64,000 nucleotides of DNA from Membranipora membranacea (lineage: Eukaryota; Bryozoa; Gymnolaemata; Cheilostomatida; Membraniporidae). Shown here piece by piece: positions 34,191 through 48,442 of this stretch. The position numbers and the translations under genes are program-made. The notes under the pieces were generated by a model. The model searched no databases. It was not told the DNA's origin and was given only the letters and a program-made list of their open reading frames with translations. Position 1 is the first letter of the stretch, and the number at the start of each line of letters is the position of its first letter. The stretch lies in assembly GCA_914767715.1 (NCBI GenBank), contig OU612070.1:22370025-22434024 (forward strand). Direction: 5' to 3'.

Positions 34191-37100
34191 CTTATTAGCT
34201 CCCTGAGACGATGCGTATTCTATCGAGGTGTTTTGCCTGAAATTGACAAAAATCGATAGGTACGGTCCTGGGGAAATTGGCCAATAATTGGGCAGAATTC
34301 CTTACTCGCTTAGAAACGCTTGAAACTCTGTTTTGAAGTTCGCAATGACGTCCCTATATCTCATATAAAATATTAGCTCCCTGTGACGTTGCGTATTCTA
34401 TCGAGGTCTTTTGCCAGAAATTGACAAAAATCGATAGGTACGGTCCTGGGGAAATTAGCCAATAATTGGGCGGAATTCCTTACTCGCTTAGAAACGCTTG
34501 AAACTCTGTTTTGAAGTTCGCAATGTTGTCCGTATATCTCATATAAAATATTAGCTCCCTGTGACGATGCGTTTTCTATCGAGGTAATTTGCCAGAAATT
34601 GACAAAAATCGATAGGTGCGGTCCTGGGGAAATAAGCCAATAATTGGGCGGAATTCCTTACTCGCCTAGAAACGCTTGAAATTCTGTTTTGAAGTTCGCA
34701 GTGACGTCCCTATATCTCATATAAAATATTAGCTCCCTGTGACGTTGCGTATTCTATCGAGGTCTTTTGCCAGAAATTGACAAAAATCGATAGGTACGGT
34801 CCTGGGGAAATTAGCCAATAATTGGGCGGAATTCTTTACTCGCTTAGAAACGTTTGAAACTCAGTTTTGAGGTTCGCAATGACGTCCCTATATCTCATAT
34901 AAAAACAAAGCTCCCTGTGATGTTGCGTATTCTGTCGAGGTATTTTGCCAGAAATTGACAAAAATCGACAGGTACGGTCCTGGGGAATTTAGACAACAAT
35001 TGGGCGGAATTCCTTACTCGCTTAGAAACGCTTGAAACTCAGTTTTGATGTTCGCAATGACGTCCCTATATCTCATATAAAATATTAGCTCCCTGTGACG
35101 TTGCGTATTCTATCGAGGTCTTTTGCCAGAAATTGACAAAAATCGATAGGTACGGTCCTGGGGAAATTAGCCAATAATTGGGCGGAATTCCTTACTCGCT
35201 TAGAAACGCTTGAAACTCTGTTTTGAAGTTCGCAATGTTGTCCGTATATCTCATATAAAATATTAGCTCCCTGTGACGATGCGTTTTCTATCGAGGTAAT
35301 TTGCCAGAAATTGACAAAAATCGATAGGTGCGGTCCTGGGGAAATAAGCCAATAATTGGGCGGAATTCCTTACTCGCTTAGAAACGCTTGAAACTCTGTT
35401 TTGAAGTTCGCCATGACGTCCCTATGTCTCATATAAAAGATTAGCTCACTGTGACGTTGCGTATTCTATTGAGGTATTTTGCAAGAAGTTGACAAAAATC
35501 GATAGGTACGGTCCTGGGGAAATTAGCCAATAATTTGGCGGAATTCTGTACTCGCTTGGAAACGCTTGAAACTCTGTTTTCAAGTTCGCAATGACGTCCC
35601 TATATCTCATATAAAATATTAGCTCCCTGTGACGTTGCGTATTCTATAGAGGTATTTTGCCAGAAATTGACTAAAATCGATAGGAACGGTCCTGGGGAAA
35701 TTAGCCAATAATCGGGCGGAATTCCTTACTCGCTTAGAAACGCTTGAAACTCTGTTTTGAAGTTCGCAGTGACGTCCCTATATCTCATATAAAATATTAG
35801 CTCCCTGTGACGTTGCGTATTCTATCGAGGTCTTTTGCCAGAAATTGACAAAAATCGATAGGTACGGTCCTGGGGAAATTAGCCAATAATTGGGCGGAAT
35901 TCCTTACTCGCTTAGAAACGCTTGAAACTCTGTTTTGAGGTTTGCAATGACGTCCCTATGTCTCATATAAAATATTAGCTCCCTGTGACGTTGCGTATTC
36001 TATCGAGGTATTATGCCAGAAATTGACAAAAATCGATAGGTACGGTCCTGGGGAAATTAGCCAATAATGGGGCGGAATTCCTTACTCGCTTAGAAACGCT
36101 TGAAACTCAGTTTTTATGTTCGCAATGACGCCCCTATATCTCATATAAAATATTAGCTCCCTGAGACGATGCGTATTCTATCGAGGTGTTTTGCCTGAAA
36201 TTGACAAAAATCGATAGGTACGGTCCTGGGGAAATTGGCCAATAATTGGGCAGAATTCCTTACTCGCTTAGAAACGCTTGAAACTCTGTTTTGAAGTTCG
36301 CAATGACGTCCCTATATCTCATATAAAATATTAGCTCCCTGTGACGTTGCGTATTCTATGGAGGTATTTTGCCAGAAATTGACAAAAAAATCGATAGGTA
36401 CGGTCCTGGGAAAATTAGCCAATAATTGGGCGGAATTCCTTACTCGCTTAGAAACGTTTGAAACCCTGTTTTGAGGTTTGCAATGACGTCCCTATATCTC
36501 ATATAAAATATTAGCTCCCTGTGACGTTGCGTATTCTATCGAGGTCTTTTGCCAGAAATTGACAAAAATCGATAGGTACGGTCCTGGGGAATTTAGACAA
36601 TAATTGGGCGGAATTCCTTACTCGCTTAGAAACGCTTGAAACTCTGTTTTGACGTTCGCAATGACGTCCCTTTATCTCATATAGAATATTAGCTCCCTGA
36701 GACGATGCGTATTCTATTGAGGTGTTTTGTCAGAAATTGACAAAAATTTGATAGGTACGGTCCTGGGGAAATTGGCCAATAATTGGGCAGAATTCCTTAC
36801 TCGCTTAGAAACGCTTGAAACTCTGTTTTGACGTTCGCAATGACGTTCCTATATCTCATATAAAATATTAGCTTCCTGAGACGATGCGTATTCTATCGAG
36901 GTGTTTTGCCAGAAATTGACAAAAATCGATAGGTACGGTCCTGGGGAAATTGGCCAACAATTTGGCAGAATTCCTTACTCGCTTAGAAACGCTTGAAACT
37001 CTGTTTTGACGTTCGCAATGACGTTCCTATATCTCATATAAAATATTAGCTCCCGGAGACGATGCGTATTCTATCGAGGTCTTTTGCCAGAAATTGACAA

Positions 37101-38970
37101 AAATCGATAGGTACGGTCCTGGGGAAATTAGCCAATAATTGGGCGGAATTCCTTACTTTCTTAGATACGCTTGAAACTCTGTTTTGAAGTTCGCAATGTT
37201 GTCCGTATATCTCATATAAAATATTAGCTCCCTGTGACGATGCGTTTTCTATCGAGGTAATTTGCCAGAAATTGACAAAAATCGATAGGTGCGGTCCTGG
37301 GGAAATAAGCCAATAATTGGGCGGAATTCCTTACTCGCTTAGAAACGCTTGAAACTCAGTTTTGATGTTCGCAATGACGCCCCTATATCTCATATAAAAT
37401 ATTAGCTCCCTGTGACGATGCGTTTTCTATCGAGGTAATTTGCCAGAAATTGACAAAAATCGATATGTACGGTCCTGGGGAAATTAGCCAATGATTTGGC
37501 GGAATTCTGTACTCGCTTAGAAACCCTTGAAACTCTTTTTTGAAGTTCGCAGTGACGTCCCTATATCTCATATAAAATATTAGCTCCCTGTGACGTTGCG
37601 TATTCTATCGAGGTCTTTTGCCGAAAATTGACAAAAATCGATAGGTACGGTCCTGGGGAAATTAGCCAATAATTGGGCGGAATTCCTTACTCGCTTAGAA
37701 ACGTTTGAAACTCAGTTTTGAGGTTCGCAATGACGTCCCTATATCTCATATAAAAAAAAAGCTCCCTGTGATGTTGCGTATTCTATCGAGGTATTTTGCC
37801 AGAAATTGACAAAAATCGATAGGTACGGTCCTGGGGAATTTAGACAATAATTTGGCGGAATTCCTTACTCGCTTAGAAACGCTTGAAACTCAGTTTTGAT
37901 GTTCGCAATGACGTCCCTATATGTCATATAAAATATTAGCTCCCTGTGACGTTGCGTATTCTATCGAGGTCTTTTGCCAGAAATTGACAAAAATCGATAG
38001 GTACGGTCCTGGGGAAATTGGCCAATAATTGGGCGGAATTCCTTACTCGCTTAGATACGCTTGAAACTCTGATTTGAAGTTCGCAATGTTGTCCGTATAT
38101 CTCATATAAAATATTAGCTCCCTGTGACGATGCGTTTTCTATCGAGGTAATTTGCCAGAAATTGACAAAAATCGATAGGTACGGTCCTGGGGAACTTGGC
38201 CAATAATTGGGCAGAATTCCTTACTCGCTTAGAAACGCTTGAAACTCTGTTTTGACGTTCGCAATGACGTTCCTATATCTCATATAAAATATTAGCTCCC
38301 TGAGACGATGCGTATTCTATCGAGGTGCTTTGCCTGAAATTGACAAAAATCGATAGGTACGGTCCTGGGGAAATTGGCCAATAATTGGGCAGAATTCCTT
38401 ACTCGCTTAGAAACGCTTGAAACTCTGTTTTGAAGTTCGCAATGATGTCCCTATATCTCATATAAAATATTAGCTCCCTGTGACGTTGCGTATTCTATGG
38501 AGGTATTTTGCCAGAAATTGACAAAAAAATCGATAGGTACGGTCCTGGGAAAATTAGCCAATAATTGGGCGGAATTCCTTACTCGCTTAGAAACGTTTGA
38601 AACCCTGTTTTGAGGTTTGCAATGACGTCCCTATATCTCATATAAAATATTAGCTCCCTGTGACGTTGCGTATTCTATCGAGGTCTTTTGCCAGAAATTG
38701 ACAAAAATCGATAGGTACGGTCCTGGGGAATTTAGACAATAATTGGGCGGAATTCCTTACTCGCTTAGAAACGCTTGAAACTCTGTTTTGACGTTCGCAA
38801 TGACGTCCCTTTATCTCATATAGAATATTAGCTCCCTGAGACGATGCGTATTCTATTGAGGTGTTTTGTCAGAAATTGACAAAAATCGATTGGTACGGTC
38901 CTGGGGAATTGGCCAATAATTGGGCAGAATTCCTTACTCGCTTAGAAACGCTTGAAACTCTGTTTTGACG
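33950..38970 (+). repeat. Tandem duplication of 5,166 bp, unit 1
   Basis: About 5.0 kb matches 39,116-44,136 at an offset of 5,166 bp (29 x 178 + 4), falling to 5,165 after unit 1's extra base at aaaaatttgat (about 36,746). Checked marks are gatgtgtatt (34,035/39,201), ataacttattag (about 34,189/39,355), tctgtcgagg (34,931/40,097), ttttcaag (35,577/40,743), caaaaaaatcgat (about 36,385) and ggaacttggcc (about 38,192/43,357). Inside it, about 36,161-36,960 recurs at +2,139 bp. Confidence 0.88.
37746..37765 (+). repeat. Monomer boundary converted to an A-run
   Basis: The usual ataaaatattagc becomes ataaaaaaaaagc, followed by tccctgtgatgttgcg. The same form is at about 40,070, 42,915 and 45,412, and a variant (aaaaacaaagc) at about 34,902. 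The last may be the ancestral form or a further change. These sites are copies of one event spread by the duplications above. Confidence 0.8.
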
Positions 38971-39115
38971 TTCGCAATGACGTTCCTATATCTCATATAA
39001 AATATTAGCTTCCTGAGACGATGCGTATTCTATCGAGGTGTTTTGCCAGAAATTGACAAAAATCGATAGGTACGGTCCTGGGGAAATTGGACAACAATTT
39101 GGCAGAATTCCTTAC

Positions 39116-42100
39116 TCGCTTAGAAACGCTTGAAACTCTGTTTTGACGTTCGCAATGACGTTCCTATATCTCATATAAAATATTAGCTCCCTGAGACGAT
39201 GTGTATTCTATCGAGGTGTTTTGCCAGAAATTGACAAAAATCGATAGGTACGGTCCTGGGGAAATTGGCCAATAATTTGGCAGAATTCCTTACTCGCTTA
39301 GAAACGTTTGAAACCCTGTTTTGACTTTCGCAATGACGTCCCTATATCTCATATAACTTATTAGCTCCCTGAGACGATGCGTATTCTATCGAGGTGTTTT
39401 GCCTGAAATTGACAAAAATCGATAGGTACGGTCCTGGGGAAATTGGCCAATAATTGGGCAGAATTCCTTACTCGCTTAGAAACGCTTGAAACTCTGTTTT
39501 GACATTCGCAATGACGTCCCTATATCTCATATAAAATATTAGCTCCCTGTGACGTTGCGTATTCTATCGAGGTCTTTTGCCAGAATTTGACAAAAATCGA
39601 TAGGTACGGTCCTGGGGAAATTAGCCAATAATTGGGCGGAATTCCTTACTCGCTTAGAAACGCTTGAAACTCTGTTTTGAAGTTCGCAATGTTGTCCGTA
39701 TATCTCATATAAAATATTAGCTCCCTGTGACGATGCGTTTTCTATCGAGGTAATTTGCCAGAAATTGACAAAAATCGATAGGTGCGGTCCTGGGGAAATA
39801 AGCCAATAATTGGGCGGAATTCCTTACTCGCCTTGAAACGCTTGAAATTCTGTTTTGAAGTTCGCAGTGACGTCCCTATATCTCATATAAAATATTAGCT
39901 CCCTGTGACGTTGCGTATTCTATCGAGGTCTTTTGCCAGAAATTGACAAAAATCGATAGGTACGGTCCTGGGGAAATTAGCCAATAATTGGGCGGAATTC
40001 TTTACTCGCTTAGAAACGTTTGAAACTCAGTTTTGAGGTTCGCAATGACGTCCCTATATCTCATATAAAAAAAAAGCTCCCTGTGATGTTGCGTATTCTG
40101 TCGAGGTATTTTGCCAGAAATTGACAAAAATCGACAGGTACGGTCCTGGGGAATTTAGACAACAATTGGGCGGAATTCCTTACTCGCTTAGAAACGCTTG
40201 AAACTCAGTTTTGATGTTCGCAATGACGTCCCTATATCTCATATAAAATATTAGCTCCCTGTGACGTTGCGTATTCTATCGAGGTCTTTTGCCAGAAATT
40301 GACAAAAATCGATAGGTACGGTCCTGGGGAAATTAGCCAATAATTGGGCGGAATTCCTTACTCGCTTAGAAACGCTTGAAACTCTGTTTTGAAGTTCGCA
40401 ATGTTGTCCGTATATCTCATATAAAATATTAGCTCCCTGTGACGATGCGTTTTCTATCGAGGTAATTTGCCAGAAATTGACAAAAATCGATAGGTGCGGT
40501 CCTGGGGAAATAAGCCAATAATTGGGCGGAATTCCTTACTCGCTTAGAAACGCTTGAAACTCTGTTTTGAAGTTCGCCATGACGTCCCTATGTCTCATAT
40601 AAAATATTAGCTCACTGTGACGTTGCGTATTCTATTGAGGTATTTTGCAAGAAGTTGACAAAAATCGATAGGTACGGTCCTGGGGAAATTAGCCAATAAT
40701 TTGGCGGAATTCTGTACTCGCTTGGAAACGCTTGAAACTCTGTTTTCAAGTTCGCAATGACGTCCCTATATCTCATATAAAATATTAGCTCCCTGTGACG
40801 TTGCGTATTCTATAGAGGTATTTTGCCAGAAATTGACTAAAATCGATAGGAACGGTCCTGGGGAAATTAGCCAATAATCGGGCGGAATTCCTTACTCGCT
40901 TAGAAACGCTTGAAACTCTGTTTTGAAGTTCGCAGTGACGTCCCTATATCTCATATAAAATATTAGCTCCCTGTGACGTTGCGTATTCTATCGAGGTCTT
41001 TTGCCAGAAATTGACAAAAATCGATAGGTACGGTCCTGGGGAAATTAGCCAATAATTGGGCGGAATTCCTTACTCGCTTAGAAACGCTTGAAACTCTGTT
41101 TTGAGGTTTGCAATGACGTCCCTATGTCTCATATAAAATATTAGCTCCCTGTGACGTTGCGTATTCTATCGAGGTATTATGCCAGAAATTGACAAAAATC
41201 GATAGGTACGGTCCTGGGGAAATTAGCCAATAATGGGGCGGAATTCCTTACTCGCTTAGAAACGCTTGAAACTCAGTTTTTATGTTCGCAATGACGCCCC
41301 TATAACTTATATAAAATATTAGCTCCCTGAGACGATGCGTATTCTATCGAGGTGTTTTGCCTGAAATTGACAAAAATCGATAGGTACGGTCCTGGGGAAA
41401 TTGGCCAATAATTGGGCAGAATTCCTTACTCGCTTAGAAACGCTTGAAACTCTGTTTTGAAGTTCGCAATGACGTCCCTATATCTCATATAAAATATTAG
41501 CTCCCTGTGACGTTGCGTATTCTATGGAGGTATTTTGCCAGAAATTGACAAAAAAATCGATAGGTACGGTCCTGGGAAAATTAGCCAATAATTGGGCGGA
41601 ATTCCTTACTCGCTTAGAAACGTTTGAAACCCTGTTTTGAGGTTTGCAATGACGTCCCTATATCTCATATAAAATATTAGCTCCCTGTGACGTTGCGTAT
41701 TCTATCGAGGTCTTTTGCCAGAAATTGACAAAAATCGATAGGTACGGTCCTGGGGAATTTAGACAATAATTGGGCGGAATTCCTTACTCGCTTAGAAACG
41801 CTTGAAACTCTGTTTTGACGTTCGCAATGACGTCCCTTTATCTCATATAGAATATTAGCTCCCTGAGACGATGCGTATTCTATTGAGGTGTTTTGTCAGA
41901 AATTGACAAAAATCGATAGGTACGGTCCTGGGGAAATTGGCCAATAATTGGGCAGAATTCCTTACTCGCTTAGAAACGCTTGAAACTCTGTTTTGACGTT
42001 CGCAATGACGTTCCTATATCTCATATAAAATATTAGCTTCCTGAGACGATGCGTATTCTATCGAGGTGTTTTGCCAGAAATTGACAAAAATCGATAGGTA

Positions 42101-44136
42101 CGGTCCTGGGGAAATTGGCCAACAATTTGGCAAAATTCCTTACTCGCTTAGAAACGCTTGAAACTCTGTTTTGACGTTCGCAATGACGTTCCTATATCTC
42201 ATATAAAATATTAGCTCCCGGAGACGATGCGTATTCTATCGAGGTCTTTTGCCAGAAATTGACAAAAATCGATAGGTACGGTCCTGGGGAAATTAGCCAA
42301 TAATTGGGCGGAATTCCTTACTTTCTTAGATACGCTTGAAACTCTGTTTTGAAGTTCGCAATGTTGTCCGTATATCTCATATAAAATATTAGCTCCCTGT
42401 GACGATGCGTTTTCTATCGAGGTAATTTGCCAGAAATTGACAAAAATCGATAGGTGCGGTCCTGGGGAACTAAGCCAATAATTGGGCGGAATTCCTTACT
42501 CGCTTAGAAACGCTTGAAACTCAGTTTTGATGTTCGCAATGACGCCCCTATATCTCATATAAAATATTAGCTCCCTGTGACGATGCGTTTTCTATCGAGG
42601 TAATTTGCCAGAAATTGACAAAAATCGATATGTACGGTCCTGGGGAAATTAGCCAATGATTTGGCGGAATTCTGTACTCGCTTAGAAACCCTTGAAACTC
42701 TTTTTTGAAGTTCGCAGTGACGTCCCTATATCTCATATAAAATATTAGCTCCCCGTGACGTTGCGTATTCTATCGAGGTCTTTTGCCGAAAATTGACAAA
42801 AATCGATAGGTACGGTCCTGGGGAAATTAGCCAATAATTGGGCGGAATTCCTTACTCGCTTAGAAACGTTTGAAACTCAGTTTTGAGGTTCGCAATGACG
42901 TCCCTATATCTCATATAAAAAAAAAGCTCCCTGTGATGTTGCGTATTCTATCGAGGTATTTTGCCAGAAATTGACAAAAATCGATAGGTACGGTCCTGGG
43001 GAATTTAGACAATAATTTGGCGGAATTCCTTACTCGCTTAGAAACGCTTGAAACTCAGTTTTGATGTTCGCAATGACGTCCCTATATGTCATATAAAATA
43101 TTAGCTCCCTGTGACGTTGCGTATTCTATCGAGGTCTTTTGCCAGAAATTGACAAAAATCGATAGGTACGGTCCTGGGGAAATTGGCCAATAATTGGGCG
43201 GAATTCCTTACTCGCTTAGATACGCTTGAAACTCTGTTTTGAAGTTCGCAATGTTGTCCGTATATCTCATATAAAATATTAGCTCCCTGTGACGATGCGT
43301 TTTCTATCGAGGTAATTTGCCAGAAATTGACAAAAATCGATAGGTACGGTCCTGGGGAACTTGGCCAATAATTGGGCAGAATTCCTTACTCGCTTAGAAA
43401 CGCTTGAAACTCTGTTTTGACGTTCGCAATGACGTTCCTATATCTCATATAAAATATTAGCTCCCTGAGACGATGCGTATTCTATCGAGGTGTTTTGCCT
43501 GAAATTGACAAAAATCGATAGGTACGGTCCTGGGGAAATTGGCCAATAATTGGGCAGAATTCCTTACTCGCTTAGAAACGCTTGAAACTCTGTTTTGAAG
43601 TTCGCAATGATGTCCCTATATCTCATATAAAATATTAGCTCCCTGTGACGTTGCGTATTCTATGGAGGTATTTTGCCAGAAATTGACAAAAAAATCGATA
43701 GGTACGGTCCTGGGAAAATTAGCCAATAATTTGGCGGAATTCCTTACTCGCTTAGAAACGTTTGAAACCCTGTTTTGAGGTTTGCAATGACGTCCCTATA
43801 TCTCATATAAAATATTAGCTCCCTGTGACGTTGCGTATTCTATCGAGGTCTTTTGCCAGAAATTGACAAAAATCGATAGGTACGGTCCTGGGGAATTTAG
43901 ACAATAATTGGGCGGAATTCCTTACTCGCTTAGAAACGCTTGAAACTCTGTTTTCACGTTCGCAATGACGTCCCTTTATCTCATATAGAATATTAGCTCC
44001 CTGAGACGATGCGTATTCTATTGAGGTGTTTTGTCAGAAATTGACAAAAATCGATAGGTACGGTCCTGGGGAAATTGGCCAATAATTGGGCAGAATTCCT
44101 TACTCGCTTAGAAACGCTTGAAACTCTGTATTGACG
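39116..44136 (+). repeat. Tandem duplication of 5,166 bp, unit 2
   Basis: This is the second unit. Homology stops near 44,136, where it has gtccctttatc and tcactgagacggtgcc in place of unit 1's gttcctat and agcttcctg. Part of it (about 42,300-43,300) recurs once more at about 44,795-45,790 (+2,495 bp, 14 x 178 + 3), so this tract has been copied three times. Confidence 0.87.
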
Positions 44137-44702
44137 TTCGCAATGACGTCCCTTTATCTCATATAAAATATTAGCTCACTGAGACGGTGCCTATTCTATC
44201 GAGGTGTTTTGCCAGAAATTGACAAAAATCGATAGGTACGGTCCTGTGGAAATTGGCCAATAATTGGGCAGAATTCCTTACTCGCATAGAAACGCTTGAA
44301 ACTCTGTTTTGACGTTCGCAATGACGTTCCTTTATCTCATATAAAATATTAGCTCCCTGAGACGATGCGTATTCTATCGAGGTGTTTTGCCAGAAATTGA
44401 CAAAAATCGATAGGTACGGTCCTGGGGAAAATTGGCCAATAATTGGGCAGAATTCCTTACTCGCTTAGAAACGTTTGAAACCCTGTTTTGACGTTCGCAA
44501 TGACGTCCCTATATCTCATATAAATTATTAGCTCCCTGAGACGATGCGTATTCTATCGAGGTGTTTTGCCTGAAATTGACAAAAATCGATAGGTACGGTC
44601 CTGGGGAATTTAGACAATAATTGGGCGGAATTCCTTACTCACTTAGAAACGCTTGAAACTCAGTTTTGATGTTCGCAATGACGTCCCTATATCTCATATA
44701 AA

Positions 44703-47700
44703 ATATTAGCTCCCTGTGACGTTGCGCATTCTATCGAGGTCTTTTGCCAGAAATTGACAAAAATCGATAGGTACGGTCCTGGGGAAATTAGCCAATAATT
44801 GGGCGGAATTCCTTACTTTCTTAGATACGCTTGAAACTCTGTTTTGAAGTTCGCAATGTTGTCCGTTTATCTCATATAAAATATTAGCTCCCTGTGACGA
44901 TGCGTTTTCTATCGAGGTAATTTGCCAGAAATTGACAAAAATCGATAGGTGCGGTCCTGGGGAAATAAGCCAATAATTGGGCGGAATTCCTTACTCGCTT
45001 AGAAACGCTTGAAACTCAGTTTTGATATTCGCAATGACGCCCCTATATCTCATATAAAATATTAGCTCCCTGTGACGATGCGTTTTCTATCGAGGTAATT
45101 TGCCAGAAATTGACAAAAATCGATAGGTACGGTCCTGGGGAAATTAGCCAATGATTTGGCGGAATTCTGTACTCGCTTAGAAACCCTTGAAACTCTTTTT
45201 TGAAGTTCGCAGTGACGTCCCTATATCTCATATAAAATATTAGCTCCCTGTGACGTTGCGTATTCTATCGAGGTCTTTTGCCAAAAATTGACAAAAATCG
45301 ATAGGTACGGTCCTGGGGAAATTAGCCAATAATTGGGCGGAATTCCTTACTCGCTTAGAAACGTTTGAAACTCAGTTTTGAGGTTCGCAATGACGTCCCT
45401 ATATCTCATATAAAAAAAAAGCTCCCTGTGATGTTGCGTATTCTATCGAGGTATTTTGCCAGAAATTGACAAAAATCGATAGGTACGGTCCTGGGGAATT
45501 TAGACAATAATTTGGCGGAATTCCTTACTCGCTTAGAAACGCTTGAAACTCAGTTTTGATGTTCGCAATGACGTCCCTATATGTCGTATAAAATATTAGC
45601 TCCCTGTGACGTTGCGTATTCTATCGAGGTCTTTTGCCAGAAATTGACAAAAATCGATAGCTACGGTCCTGGGGAAATTAGCCAATAATTGGGCGGAATT
45701 CCTTACTCGCTTAGATACGCTTGAAACTCTGTTTTGAAGTTCGCAATGTTGTCCGTATATCTCATATAAAATATTAGCTCCCTGTGACGATGCGTTTTCT
45801 ATCGAGGTAATTTGCCAGAAATTGACAAAAATCGATAGGTGCGGTCCTGGGGAAATAAGCCAATAATTGGGCGGAATTCCTTACTCGCTTAGAAACGCTT
45901 GAAACTCTGTTTTGAAGTTCGCAATGACGTCCCTATATCTCATATAAAATATTAGCTCCCTGTGACGTTGCGTATTCTATCGAGGTCTTTTGCCAGAAAT
46001 TGACAAAAATCGATAGGTACGGTCTTGGGGAATTTAGACAATAATTGGGCGGAATTCCTTACTCGCTTAGAAACGCTTGAAACTCAGTTTTGATGTTCGC
46101 AATGACGTCTCTATATCTCATATAAAATATTAGCTCCCTGTGACGTTGCGTATTCTATCGAGGTCTTTTGCCAGAAATTGACAAAAATCGATAGGTACGG
46201 TCCTGGGGAAATTAGCCAATAATTGGGCGAAATTCCTTACTCGCTTAGAAACGCTTGAAACTCTGTTTTGAAGTTCGCAATGTTGTCCGTATATCTTATA
46301 TAAAATATTAGCTCCCTGTGACGATGCGTTTTCTATCGAGGTAATTTGCCAGAGATTGACAAAAATCGATAGGTGCGGTCCTGGGGAAAAAAGCCAATAA
46401 TTGGGCGGAATTCCTTACTCGCTTAGAAACGCTTGAAACTCTGTTTTGAAGTTCGCCATGACATCCCTATGTCTCATATAAAATATTAGCTCACTGTGAT
46501 GTTGCGTATTCTATCGAGGTATTTTCCAAGAAACTGACAAAAATCGATAGGTACGGTCCTGGGGAAATTAGCCAATAATTTGGCGGAATTCTGTACTCGC
46601 TTGGAAACGCTTGAAACTCTGTTTTCAAGTTCGCAATGACGTCCCTATATCTCATATACAATATTAGCTCCCTGTGATGTTGCGTATTCTATAGAGGTAT
46701 TTTGCCAGAAATTGACTAAAATCGATAGGAACGGTCCTGGGGAAATTAGCCAATAATTGGGCGGAATTCCTTACTCGCTTAGAAACGCTTGAAACTCTGT
46801 TTTGGAGTTCGCAGTGACGTCCCTATATCTCATATAAAGTATTAGCTCCCTGTGACGATGCGTTTTCTATCGAGGTAATTTACCAGAAATTGACAAAAAT
46901 CGATAGGTGCGGTCCTGGGGAAATAAGCCAATAATTTGTCAGAATTCCTTACTCGCTTAGAAACGCTTGAAACTCTGTTTTGAAGTTCGCAATGACGTCC
47001 CTATATCTCATATAAAATATTAGCTCCCTCTGACGATGCGTATTCTATCGAGGTATTTTGCCAGAAATTGACAAAAATCGATAGGTAGGGTCCTGGGGAA
47101 ATTAGCCAATAGTTGGGCGGAATTCCTTACTCGCTTAGAAACGCTTGAAACTCAGTTTTGAGGTTTGCAATGACGTCCGTATATCTCATATAAAATATTA
47201 GCTCCCTGTGTCGATGCGTTTTCTATCGAGGTAATTTACCAGAAATTGACAAAAATCGATAGGTGCGGTCCTGGGAAAATTAGCCAATAATTGGGCGGAA
47301 TTCCTTACTCGCTTAGAAACGCTTGAAACTCTGTTTTGAAGTTCGCCATGACGTCCCTATATGTCATATAAAATATTAGCTCCCTGTGACGTTGCGTATT
47401 CTATCGAGGTATTTTGCCAGAAATTGACAAAACTCGATAGGTACGGTCATGGGGAAATTAGCCAATAATTGGGCGAAATTCCTTACTCGCTTAGAAACGC
47501 TTGAAACTCTGTTTTGAAGTTCGCAATGACGTCCCTATATCTCATATAAAATATTAGCTCCCTGTGACGTTGCGTATTCTATCGAGGTCTTTTGTTAGAA
47601 ATTGACAAAAATCGATAGGTACGGTCCTTGGGAAATTAGCCAATAATTGGGCGGAATTCCTTACTCGCTTAGAAACGCTTGAAACTCAGTTTTGAGGTTT

Positions 47701-48442
47701 GCAATGACGTCCGTATATCTCATATAAAATATTAGCTCCCTGTGACGATGCGTTTTCTATCGAGGTATTTTGCCAGAAATTGACAAAAATCGATAGGTAC
47801 GGTCCTGGGGAAATTAGCCAATAATTGGGCGGAATTCCTTACTCGCTTAGAAACGCTTGAAGCTCTGTTTTGAGGTCCGCAATGACGTCCCTATGTCTCA
47901 TATAAAATATTAGCTCCCTGTGACGTTGCGTATTCTATCGAGGTCTATTGCCAGAAATTGAGAAAAAAACCAATAGGTACGGTCCTGGGGAAATAAGCCA
48001 ATAATTGGGCGGAATTCCTTTCTCGCTTAGAAACGCTTGAAACTCTGTTTTGAAGTTCGCAATGACGTCCCTATATCTCATATAAAATATTAGCTCCCTG
48101 TGACGTTGCGTATTCTATGGAGGTATTTTGCCAGAAATTGACATAAATCGATAGGTACGGTCCTGGGGAAATTAGTCAATAATTGGGCGGAATTCCTTAC
48201 TCGCTTAGAAACGCTTGAAACTCTGTTTTGAATTTCGCAATGTTGTCCGTATATCTCATATAAAATATTAGCTCCCTGTGACGATGCGTTTTCTATCGAG
48301 GTACTTTGCCAGAAATTGACAACAATCGATAGGTGCGGTCCTGGGGAAATAAGCCAATAATTGGGCGGAATTCCTTACTCGCTTAGAAACGCTTGAAACT
48401 CAGTTTTGAGGTTCGCAATGACGTCCGTATATCTCATATAAA
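44703..48442 (+). repeat. Diverse B monomers
   Basis: Monomers are mostly B with many private changes: ttttccaagaaactgac (about 46,521), ggtaatttacc (about 46,873 and 47,231), tgtgtcgatg (about 47,208), gtccgcaatg (about 47,876) and gagaaaaaaaccaatagg with a 2-bp gain (about 47,959). Apart from the first ~1.1 kb, which copies 42,300-43,300, I see no exact long repeat. This is the least ordered part of the right half. Confidence 0.75.

Larger units (their letters stand above)
28853..44702 (+). repeat. Mixed zone of A, B and hybrid monomers
   Basis: Short runs of A monomers (ctgagacg, attggcc, gggcag) alternate with runs of B monomers (ctgtgacg, attagcc, gggcgg, ttttgaag). Some monomers are hybrids: one at about 44,525-44,702 has an A-like front and a B-like back (aatttagacaat, gggcgg). 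The zone is built from two large tandem duplications, described separately, so its true number of A/B switches is smaller than it looks. The right limit is the last mixed monomer before 44,703. Confidence 0.85.

Noticed and set aside
37383-37571. Minus-strand 62-codon frames here and at 42,548, 45,043 and 60,615
   Set aside because: The first two are copies within the 5,166-bp duplication (offset 5,165), the third is its partial third copy, and the fourth is a different B monomer. All are one monomer long and depend on chance loss of stop codons.
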